Made by a program: the position numbers and the translations under genes. A DNA stretch of 64,000 nt, from contig CAZXUI010000003.1 of the NCBI GenBank assembly GCA_964643885.1, positions 62,001 to 126,000 on the forward strand. Reading direction: 5' to 3'. The notes beneath the pieces were generated by a model. It saw only the letters and a program-made list of their open reading frames with translations, was not told the origin of the DNA and made no database searches. The stretch comes from CAADGL01 sp964643885 (lineage in GTDB: Bacteria; Planctomycetota; Phycisphaerae; UBA1845; Fen-1342). Numbering within the stretch: position 1 is the first letter of the stretch; each line of letters starts with the position of its first letter. Below are positions 44,054 to 51,297 of this stretch, piece by piece.

Positions 44054-44650
44054 GTGGGGATCAGCGGCATCGATGCGAGCGGAAAGGGATTCGTCACCGC
44101 CCGCCTGGCCGAACTTCTGGCGCGAAGCGGCCTGCGCGTGGCGAACCTGAATGTCGACGGCTGGCTGAACCTGCCATCTGTGCGCTTCGGAGGACCGGAC
44201 CCGGGGCGGCGATTCCACGAACACGCGCTTCGGTTGGATGAGATGTTTGCGCGACTCGTGCTGCCGCTGCGCGAGCGTCGCAGTGTCGAGCTGGAGTTGG
44301 ATTACACCGAGGAGACGGCCGACGCCTATCGTCAGCATACGTATCAATTCTGCGATGTGGACGTGATTCTGCTGGAGGGCATCTTCCTGTTCAAGCGGGC
44401 TTATCGCGACCATTTCGATCTGCGCTTCTGGGTGGATTGCAGCTTCGAGACGGCGCTGCGGCGTGCGATCTCGCGCGGACAAGAAGGACGGGCCGCGGCC
44501 GAGACCCTGCGGGCATATGAGACGATCTATTTCCCCGCCCAGCGGATTCACTTCGCACAGGACGATCCGAGCCGCACCGCGGACGCGAAGCTGCCCAACG
44601 ATGCGATCCTTCCCTGTGACTGTTCGAACGGACGGATCGACCCGCCGTGA
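44054..44650 (+). CDS. Uridine-kinase-like P-loop protein (probably interrupted gene)
   Basis: A 198-residue product with the P-loop GIDASGKGF at the very N-terminus, a ligand region ELDYTEETADAYRQHTYQF, an LLEGIFLFKRAYRDHFDLRF segment and a C-terminal RIHFAQDDPSRTADAKLPND typical of uridine-kinase-like proteins. The only start in this frame after the TGA at 44039 is a GTG that begins two residues before the P-loop, so the first beta strand (ASLVGISG) would be partly missing. The gene therefore probably began at 43922 and is broken, unless the stop is a sequencing error or is read through. Confidence 0.6.
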   Translation: MGISGIDASGKGFVTARLAELLARSGLRVANLNVDGWLNLPSVRFGGPDPGRRFHEHALRLDEMFARLVLPLRERRSVELELDYTEETADAYRQHTYQFCDVDVILLEGIFLFKRAYRDHFDLRFWVDCSFETALRRAISRGQEGRAAAETLRAYETIYFPAQRIHFAQDDPSRTADAKLPNDAILPCDCSNGRIDPP

Positions 44651-44695
44651 GGTGCGGGAACCGCGGATCGGGCCGGCGATTCGCGGCAGCGCGGA

Positions 44696-45406
44696 TCACC
44701 GCAACACGAGCTTCGCGTCGGCCGGTTCGGTGGCCGGTCGAATCGCTCCGTCGAGCATCTGAACGACGCGTTGGGCGCGCGCTGCAACCCGCGGGTCGTG
44801 CGTGACCACGACGAGCGTCAGCGCCCGCTCGACTTGAAGCTCGGCCAGCAGCTCGAAGAAACGGTCGCCACTGTGAGAGTCCAGCGCCCCCGTCGGCTCA
44901 TCCGCCAGCAATATCGCCGGCTGGTTGACCAGCGCGCGGCAGATCGCGACGCGCTGCCGCTCGCCGCCGGAGAGCGTGGGCGGCCGGGCGTGCATGCGTG
45001 GCTCGAGGCCGACGCGCCGCAGCAGCGCAGCGGCGCGCTGCACACGCTCGCCGGCCGGCACCCGCCTCGGCAGCAGAGGAATCTGCACATTCTCGAGCGC
45101 CGTCAGGCGCGGCAAGAGGTTGTGAAGTTGAAAGATCATCCCGACCGTCTCGCGGCGAAACGCGTCGGCCTGCGCAGCTTCCAGCCGGCGCAGCTCGCGG
45201 CCGCAGACCGTCAGCTCACCCGCGTCCGGCGTGTCGATGGCCGCGATCATGTTCAGCAGCGTTGACTTGCCGCAGCCGGACGGGCCGCAGATCGCGACCC
45301 ACTCCCCGCGTGCGACGTCCAGATCGACGCCGGCCAGGGCCGTCACGCGCCCTTGCTCATAGCGCTTGCCCAGCCCGCGCGCGCGGATCGCCGTCGTGTC
45401 ACTCAT
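44696..45406 (-). CDS. ABC transporter ATP-binding protein, LolD/MacB type
   Basis: A 236-residue ABC ATPase. Walker A GPSGCGKST, signature LSGGERQRVAI, Walker B ILLADEPTGALD and switch His in VVTHD are all present, and the sequence resembles the MacB/LolD/FtsE group (GMIFQLHNLLPRLTALENVQ). It should power the FtsX-like permease encoded just upstream, whose gene overlaps it by eight bases. Substrate: lipoprotein, peptide or drug, undetermined. Confidence 0.92.
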   Translation of the reverse strand: MSDTTAIRARGLGKRYEQGRVTALAGVDLDVARGEWVAICGPSGCGKSTLLNMIAAIDTPDAGELTVCGRELRRLEAAQADAFRRETVGMIFQLHNLLPRLTALENVQIPLLPRRVPAGERVQRAAALLRRVGLEPRMHARPPTLSGGERQRVAICRALVNQPAILLADEPTGALDSHSGDRFFELLAELQVERALTLVVVTHDPRVAARAQRVVQMLDGAIRPATEPADAKLVLR

Positions 45407-46526
45407 ACCGCAGCGCCTCCGCGGGCGAGACCTTCGTCGCGCGCCACGCCGGCAGAAATCCGCCCAGCACGCTCAGCAGCACGGCCGACGCCCCGGCCAG
45501 CGCGAAGTGCAGCGCCCCGAAGCTCGGCCGGACGAACTGCGTGGCGATCGGCGCCTGCGCGATCAGCTTGGCAGCGGCCACGCCGAGAATCGCGCCGGCG
45601 ATCAGCGCCAGCAGCCCGATCGCCAGCGACTCGCGCAGCACCATGCGCAGCACGTCGCGGCGCGACCAGCCCACGGCACGCAGCACGCCGATCTCGTGCG
45701 TTCGCTCCAGCACGGACATCCACATCGTGTTGAGAACGATCACGCTGCCGATGATGACCGCCAGCAGCGTGATGAGCCAGACCGCGCTCTGCGAAACCTC
45801 CAGCCCGATATCCACCTTGCGGTATTCGGCCGCGTTCGAGATCGCCACGAGCTCAGGATGGGCCGCCTCCAGCCGCTCCGCCACTGCGTCGACCTTCGCC
45901 TCCGGCCGCAGATCGAGGAAGAAGGCCGTCGCCTGGCCCTCGCGGCCGAGCATTTCCTGGAGCGTATCGATCCGGACGGTCAGTGCGGCGTCGTAGATGA
46001 CCACGCCGGTGTTGAAGGTGCTGACGATCCGGAATGTCCGCCCGCCGATTTCGAGCGTATCGCCGATTCCCTTGCGCAGCGCCTTGGCCGCGAGAACGCC
46101 GAGACTCGCCTCGTCCGCGGCGCGAATCGGCGGGCCGTTGACGTACTCCGGGCGATAGGTGAATCCTCCCGTGTCGACGCCGAAGACGATGGTGAAGCGC
46201 TGGTCGGCCACGGGCATGATGTGCGACAGGCCGGCTTCGACCGCGACGACGTCCGGATCGGCCAGCAGCTTGGCCCGCGTCGCGTCCTCGTCGAGAGCGC
46301 TGAACAGGTCGGACGACACGCCCGCCTGGAAGACGGCCAGGTCCGCGCCGCCGAGGCGCAGGCCGGAATCGATCGCGTCGCGGACACCCTGCACGATCGA
46401 GCCGAAGGCGATGATGGCGACGACGCCGAGCGCGACACCGAGCACGGTCAGCGTCGTCCGCAGCGGCTGGCGGAAAAGGTTGTTCCGCGTGATGCCGGTG
46501 TGTGTGAGGGCGGATGCGGCGACCAT
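45399..46526 (-). CDS. ABC transporter permease, FtsX/MacB type
   Basis: A 375-residue protein with the FtsX/MacB layout: one N-terminal helix (RTTLTVLGVALGVVAIIAFG), a large extracytoplasmic MacB-type domain (about residues 45-245) and three C-terminal helices (ending PAWRATKVSPAEALRYE). It contains the usual RTHEIGVLRAVGWSRRDVL segment that contacts the ATPase. It overlaps the ATPase gene by eight bases. No HlyD-like partner is found here, so this is probably a mechanotransmission-type transporter rather than a drug pump. Confidence 0.9.
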   Translation of the reverse strand: MVAASALTHTGITRNNLFRQPLRTTLTVLGVALGVVAIIAFGSIVQGVRDAIDSGLRLGGADLAVFQAGVSSDLFSALDEDATRAKLLADPDVVAVEAGLSHIMPVADQRFTIVFGVDTGGFTYRPEYVNGPPIRAADEASLGVLAAKALRKGIGDTLEIGGRTFRIVSTFNTGVVIYDAALTVRIDTLQEMLGREGQATAFFLDLRPEAKVDAVAERLEAAHPELVAISNAAEYRKVDIGLEVSQSAVWLITLLAVIIGSVIVLNTMWMSVLERTHEIGVLRAVGWSRRDVLRMVLRESLAIGLLALIAGAILGVAAAKLIAQAPIATQFVRPSFGALHFALAGASAVLLSVLGGFLPAWRATKVSPAEALRYE

Positions 46527-46616
46527 CGCGAAATTGTAGCACGGACGCGGCGGCGGCGGCGCGAGCGGTCAGGCTCGCTCATCGCCTGCCAGCCGTATCA
46601 ACTCCGCCTCGCGCTT

Positions 46617-47246
46617 TCATGAGAAAGCCGGGGCGATCGCAAAGTGCGCGCGTGTCCTGCTGACGGCTGATGGTCGCTGCTCCGAGAATGGGGGACCGGT
46701 CTCCGACCGGTCTGCGTGGGGGACCGGTCTCCGACCGGTCTGCGTGGAGGACCGGTCTCCGACCGGTCTGGGCGGGGGCGATCCACCCCGAATACTCGTG
46801 TCGAGCGTTTCCGAGCCGCCGAACGCCGGCCGCGGAGCGGCCAAGGTTTCTTGCCACGCGTGCAGCGAAGTCCGCCGCGAGGCGGACGAGCGAAACCCGT
46901 GGATCGCCCGCCCCCTGTTCGTATCTCGGGGGCCTGCCACTCGGATCACGGCACAAAGAAAGAGACCAACCCTGCCCGTATTCTCCTCCGAGACCATGAT
47001 CGCCTCGATCGTAAAGTCCTCGTGCCGCCACAACCAGCTCCGCCTCGCGCGGGCCCGCTTGGTGCAGATGTCCCTCAGACCGGCCGGCCCGGCGTCGCGG
47101 TCGCCGCGCAGCCGCTGGACCTCGGGCGGAAGATGGTCGGGGGGCCAGCCGCGATTGAATATCGTTACACGGTGGCCCGCGGTGACGAGCGCCTGCACGA
47201 TGTGCCGGCCGACGAACTGCGTGCCGCCTAGAACGAGTGTTTTCAC
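46617..47246 (-). pseudogene. Decayed NAD-dependent epimerase/dehydratase gene
   Basis: From the ATG at 47246 the frame starts as a typical Rossmann epimerase: MKTLVLGGTQFVGRHIVQAL, AGHRVTIFNRG, then LRGDRDAGPAGL, but after about 60 residues resemblance stops and the frame continues through low-complexity sequence and the tandem repeats at 46690-46770. A complete epimerase would have about 300 residues. It looks like a truncated or rearranged remnant whose remaining 3' part has been replaced or has decayed. Confidence 0.65.
46690..46770. repeat. Three tandem 28-base palindromic repeats
   Basis: Three near-identical units starting at 46690, 46718 and 46746, each containing ACCGGTCTCCGACCGGT, an interrupted palindrome (ACCGGTC / GACCGGT). 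Units are spaced by exactly 28 bases. Such short palindromic arrays occur in intergenic DNA of several bacteria; here they lie inside a decayed gene. Confidence 0.8.
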
Positions 47247-47386
47247 CAGCTTCCTGCCAGGTGCGAGACGTGACTAGATACGCCTTGCACGATCGGCGAT
47301 CTCCGATCACGTAACGCCGGCCGCTTGGCCGCATCGAACCCTGAAATGCCCACGAGACGGCGCTCGCGCCGACGTCCGGAGATTCA

Positions 47387-48307
47387 ATGTTCGATGCCAC
47401 GATAGCCGATCGTTCCATGCCCATGAGCAGCACGCTCATCCGCGATCTCACACCGGCGCAACTGCCCGACATCGTCATGCCCACCTGCGAGGCCCGGCCG
47501 GTACTGCGGGGCCAGAAAGCCCTCGTCACCGGCGCCAGCTCGGGCATCGGCCGCGGAATCGCCGTCGCGCTCTGTGCGGCCGGGGCCGATGTGATGGTCA
47601 ACTTCGTCGGCGACGAGCTGGCCGCACGGGCGGTCGTCGACGAAGCCACGCACTGCGGCTGCGCCAGCCGCGGCCGGGCGGTCGCGCATCGGGCGGATGT
47701 CTCGGACGAGTCACAGGTGCAGGAGATGTTCGCCCGGATGCGGGCGGAGTTCGGCACGGTCGACATCCTGGTGAACAACGCCGGACTCCAGCAGGATGCC
47801 CCGCTCGAGGAGATGACGCTGGCGCAGTGGAACAAGGTCATCAGCGTCAATCTCACCGGGCAGTTTCTCTGCGCCCGCGAGGCCGTGCGCGAGTTCAAGC
47901 GCCGCGGCGTGCGGCCGGAGGTCTCCTGTGCGGCCGGCAAAATCATCTGCATCAGCAGCGTGCACGAGGTGATCCCGTGGGCCGGGCACGTGAACTACGC
48001 GGCCAGCAAGGGGGGCGTCTTTCAGCTCATGAAGTCGATCGCTCAGGAAGTGGCGCCGTGGCGCATTCGCGTCAACAGCATCTGCCCGGGCGCGATCCGC
48101 ACGCCGATCAACATGCCGGCCTGGGCCACGCCGCAGGCGTACGCAGAGCTGCTCAAGCTGATCCCCTACAAGCGGATCGGCGAGGTGGAGGACGTGGCCC
48201 GGCTGGCGGTGTGGCTGGCCAGCGATGAGGCGGATTACATCACCGGGGCGAGCCTGTTCGTCGACGGCGGGATGACGTTGTATCCGGGGTTCGAGGCGGG
48301 GGGGTGA
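47387..48307 (+). CDS. Short-chain dehydrogenase/reductase, glucose-1-dehydrogenase-like
   Basis: A 306-residue SDR enzyme. The classical cofactor motif TGASSGIGRGIAVAL, the NNAG motif (VDILVNNAGLQQ), the catalytic Ser in CISSVHEV and the YxxxK pair in NYAASKGGV are all present; PGAIRTPIN follows. N-terminal residues 1-40 are an extra segment before the Rossmann fold, so a start at 47417 is possible. Glucose 1-dehydrogenase-like proteins oxidise sugar or alcohol substrates with NAD(P). Confidence 0.88.
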   Translation: MFDATIADRSMPMSSTLIRDLTPAQLPDIVMPTCEARPVLRGQKALVTGASSGIGRGIAVALCAAGADVMVNFVGDELAARAVVDEATHCGCASRGRAVAHRADVSDESQVQEMFARMRAEFGTVDILVNNAGLQQDAPLEEMTLAQWNKVISVNLTGQFLCAREAVREFKRRGVRPEVSCAAGKIICISSVHEVIPWAGHVNYAASKGGVFQLMKSIAQEVAPWRIRVNSICPGAIRTPINMPAWATPQAYAELLKLIPYKRIGEVEDVARLAVWLASDEADYITGASLFVDGGMTLYPGFEAGG

Positions 48308-48316
48308 CGCGGCCGG

Positions 48317-48343
48317 TTTTCAAAGGCCCCCAAGCTTTGAAAA
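48317..48343. repeat. Perfect inverted repeat after the SDR gene
   Basis: TTTTCAAAG (48317-48325) and CTTTGAAAA (48335-48343) are perfectly complementary with a 9-base loop. On the minus strand the stem is followed by T residues; on the plus strand it lies ten bases after the SDR stop, where it may act as a terminator. Confidence 0.4.
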
Positions 48344-48357
48344 AATCCGGCTCTGAT

Positions 48358-48382
48358 TTACAAAGCGGTCGGCGCTCTGTAA
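48358..48382 (+). promoter_or_regulatory. Palindrome upstream of the Fic gene
   Basis: TTACAAAGCG (48358-48367) and CGCTCTGTAA (48373-48382) are inverted repeats with one mismatch and a 5-base spacer. A third copy of the half-site, GCTTTGTAA, lies at 48419-48427, just inside the Fic coding region. The layout suggests an autoregulatory operator. Confidence 0.45.
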
Positions 48383-48405
48383 GCTCCTTTCGGAGCGCCT
48401 AACGC

Positions 48406-49566
48406 ATGGACCCGAAAAGCTTTGTAACCGACGCGGCCGGCGAAGTCCGAAGGACGGCGACCGGTTACTGGACTTTCGTGCCGCGGCCGCTGCCGCCGAG
48501 AGTCGAGTACACGCCGGAACTGGCGCTGCTTTTGTCGCGGGCGGACGCGGCGTTGAGCGAGCTTTCGGGCCTGGGGCGCTATCTGCCGAACCCCGATCTG
48601 CTGATCGCGCCGTACGTGAAGCGTGAGGCGGTCGCGTCGAGCCGTATCGAAGGCACACAGGCCGGCCTGTCGGACTTGCTGTTGGACGAGATCGAGCCGA
48701 AGCGCACGCCGCCCGGCAGCGACGTGCTGGAGGTGCGCAACTACGTCGCGGCACTGAACCGCGGCTTGCGGCAACTCGACAAGCTGCCGCTCGGGGGCCG
48801 GCTGGTGCGCGATCTGCACAAGGTGCTCATGCACGGGGTTCGCGGCCAGGAGCGGGCGCCGGGCGAGTTTCGCCGCTCGCCGAACCGGATCGGCCCGCCG
48901 GGCTCGACGCTGACGACGGCGACGTATGTTCCGCCGCCGCCCGAGCCGGAGATGCACGCGTGTCTGAAGCACTGGGAGGTCTTTCTCAACCAGCGCGGCA
49001 CGATGCCGGAACTGGTGCAGTGCGCGCTGGCCCATGAGCATTTCGAGGCGATTCACCCGTTTCTGGACGGCAACGGGCGCATCGGGCGCCTGCTGATCAC
49101 TCTTTTCCTGATCGAGCGCGGGCGGCTCAGTAAGCCGCTGCTGTACCTGTCGAGCTACATCGAGCAGAGCAAGAGCACGTACTACGAGTCGCTCCAGCGC
49201 ATTCGCACACACGGCGACTGGCCCGCGTGGCTGCGGTATTTCCTGACGGCTGTACGCGAAACGGCTCGCAATGCGATCGAGCAGAGCCAGTCGATCCTGA
49301 AGCTCCGCGACGACTTCCGAAAGAAGCTCGCGAAGCAGCACCGCGCGCTGACGCTGCTCGATGAGCTGTTCATCAATCCCTATACGACCGTGGCGCGTGC
49401 ATCCGAGCGGCTCGGCGTTACCGCTCCGACGGCACGAAAAACCATCGCCATTCTTGAGAAGGCAGGGATGCTCAGGGAGGCGACCGGGGCCAAATGGGGC
49501 CGAGTGTGGTTGGCGCGGCCGATCCTCAGCGCTGTCGAGGCGACGCAGCCGAATCTGCACGTCTGA
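48406..49566 (+). CDS. Fic family protein (class II, N-terminal inhibitory motif)
   Basis: A 386-residue Fic protein. It begins with a Fic N-terminal domain containing the inhibitory helix motif SSRIEGTQ at about residues 76-83 (S/T-x-x-x-E-G/N), then the core Fic motif H217-PFLDGNGRIGR, which catalyses transfer of AMP or another nucleotide monophosphate to a target hydroxyl. The C-terminus (about 325-386) is winged-helix-like, and may bind DNA. In class II proteins the inhibitory glutamate competes with the ATP gamma-phosphate. It stands alone behind a palindrome. Confidence 0.9.
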   Translation: MDPKSFVTDAAGEVRRTATGYWTFVPRPLPPRVEYTPELALLLSRADAALSELSGLGRYLPNPDLLIAPYVKREAVASSRIEGTQAGLSDLLLDEIEPKRTPPGSDVLEVRNYVAALNRGLRQLDKLPLGGRLVRDLHKVLMHGVRGQERAPGEFRRSPNRIGPPGSTLTTATYVPPPPEPEMHACLKHWEVFLNQRGTMPELVQCALAHEHFEAIHPFLDGNGRIGRLLITLFLIERGRLSKPLLYLSSYIEQSKSTYYESLQRIRTHGDWPAWLRYFLTAVRETARNAIEQSQSILKLRDDFRKKLAKQHRALTLLDELFINPYTTVARASERLGVTAPTARKTIAILEKAGMLREATGAKWGRVWLARPILSAVEATQPNLHV

Positions 49567-49663
49567 GCGCTGAATTCCGACAAGGCACTGAACGGAAACC
49601 ACCGCGCCCGTAACCTCCGGGGCGCCGCACGCATCGGTATCGTTGCATCCACGGAGGTACGCG

Positions 49664-51232
49664 GTGGCGGCGGAGCGCTACGACATCATCATCATCGGCA
49701 GCGGCGCCGGCGGCGGGACGCTCGCCGCGAAGCTGGCCCCCTCAGGCAAGCGCATCCTCCTGCTCGAGCGCGGCGGCTTCGTGCCGCGCGAGAAGGATAA
49801 CTGGAGCACCCGCGCCGTCAACGTCGACGGCAAGTATCACACCGAGGAGGTCTGGCGCGACGCCGCCGGCCGCGAGCTGCACCCGCACACGAACTACTAC
49901 GTCGGCGGCAACACGAAATTCTACGGCGCCGCCCTCTTCCGCCTGCGCGCGGCCGATTTCGGCGAAATCCGCCATGACGGCGGCCTCTCGCCCGCCTGGC
50001 CGATCACCTACGACGAGCTGGAGCCATACTACACCGCCGCGGAGCGGATGTACCACGTTCACGGCCGGCGCGGCGAGGACCCGACCGAGCCGCCGGCCAG
50101 CGCCCCCTACCCGCATCCCCCTGTGAGCCACGAGCCCCGCATCCAGGCCCTGCATGACGACCTGGAGCGGCTCGGCCTGCGCCCGTTCCACGTGCCGCTC
50201 GGCATCATGCTCGACGAATCGACCCCGCACGCCAGCAAGTGCATCCGCTGCGAAACGTGCGACGGACACCCCTGCCTGATTCAGGCGAAATCCGACGCGC
50301 AGACCTGCGGCGTCGAGCCCGCCCTGGCCTGGCCCAATGTGACGCTGCTCACCGGCGCGCTCGTCCAGCGGCTCGAAACGAGCCCGACCGGCCGCGAGGT
50401 GACACAGGTCGTCGTAGAGCGCGACGGAGAGCAGGAGCGCTACCGCGGCGATCTGATCGTCGTGGCCTGCGGCGCGATCAACTCGGCCGCGCTGCTGCTG
50501 CGCTCGCGCAGCGACCGGCACCCACGCGGCCTGGCGAACGGGTCCGACGTCGTCGGCCGGCACTACATGGGCCACATCAATTCGATCCAGATGGCCCTCT
50601 CGAAATGCCCGAACCCGACGGTCTTTCAGAAGACGCTCGCGATCAACGATTTCTACGGTCCGTCCGGCCAGTGGGACTTTCCCATGGGGCACATCTCGTT
50701 CGTCGGAAAGCTCGACGGCGACACGCTGCGGGCCGGCGCGCCGGCGCTCGTCCCGGGCTGGACGCTCGACAAGATGGCCCGCCACTCGCTCGACTTCTGG
50801 CTGACCAGCGAGGACCTGCCTGATCCGGGCAACCGTGTCACGCTCGATGCCGACGGCCGGATCACGCTCAGCTACGCGCCGAACAACGAGGAGGGCCACC
50901 GGCGACTGATCCGCAAGCTCAAGGAGCTGATGCGGGAGACGACTCGGTGCGGCGTGCACGGTCACGACTGCCACCAGGGACTGCTGGCGCGGTCGCTCTG
51001 GGTGGGACAGCGCATTCCACTGGCCGGCGTCGCGCACCAGTGCGGAACGGTCCGCTTCGGCCGCGACCCGGCCGCCTCGGCGCTCGACGCGAATTGCAGA
51101 GCGCACGAGGTGGACAATCTCTACGTCGTCGACGCCGGCTTTTTCCCCTCCAGCGGGGCGGTGAACCCCGCGCTGACGATCATGGCCAATGCCCTGCGCG
51201 TCGGCGACCACCTGCTCGGCCGGCTGGGTTAG
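49664..51232 (+). CDS. GMC-family FAD-dependent oxidoreductase
   Basis: A 522-residue flavoprotein. The FAD-binding start GSGAGGGTLAAKLA, YYVGGNTKFYGAAL and the C-terminal HQCGTVRFG...NLYVVDAGFFPSSGAVNP (read as two separate motifs) fit the glucose-methanol-choline family. An unusual Cys cluster (CIRCETCDGHPCL) lies near the middle, as in some bacterial GMC relatives. The GTG at 49664 follows GGAGG; a TTG at 49643 is possible but unlikely. Substrate is probably an alcohol or sugar. Confidence 0.88.
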   Translation: MAAERYDIIIIGSGAGGGTLAAKLAPSGKRILLLERGGFVPREKDNWSTRAVNVDGKYHTEEVWRDAAGRELHPHTNYYVGGNTKFYGAALFRLRAADFGEIRHDGGLSPAWPITYDELEPYYTAAERMYHVHGRRGEDPTEPPASAPYPHPPVSHEPRIQALHDDLERLGLRPFHVPLGIMLDESTPHASKCIRCETCDGHPCLIQAKSDAQTCGVEPALAWPNVTLLTGALVQRLETSPTGREVTQVVVERDGEQERYRGDLIVVACGAINSAALLLRSRSDRHPRGLANGSDVVGRHYMGHINSIQMALSKCPNPTVFQKTLAINDFYGPSGQWDFPMGHISFVGKLDGDTLRAGAPALVPGWTLDKMARHSLDFWLTSEDLPDPGNRVTLDADGRITLSYAPNNEEGHRRLIRKLKELMRETTRCGVHGHDCHQGLLARSLWVGQRIPLAGVAHQCGTVRFGRDPAASALDANCRAHEVDNLYVVDAGFFPSSGAVNPALTIMANALRVGDHLLGRLG

Positions 51233-51297
51233 AGCCTCCGCCGCCGTCCCAATGCCCCGATCGTGCTTTCCACGCGCGGATTTGCTAGGATGGCGCC

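Noticed and set aside
44039..44081. Selenocysteine recoding of the TGA in the kinase gene
   Set aside because: Only a weak six-base stem (CGCTCG with CGAGCG) follows the TGA, at a spacing and form unlike bacterial SECIS elements, and this residue position is not catalytic in the family.
46690..46770. CRISPR array
   Set aside because: Three directly adjacent 28-base units without unique spacers; a tandem palindromic repeat fits better.
48358..49602. 414-residue minus-strand frame opposite the Fic gene
   Set aside because: Antisense shadow; the Fic motif and inhibitory motif are intact on the plus strand.
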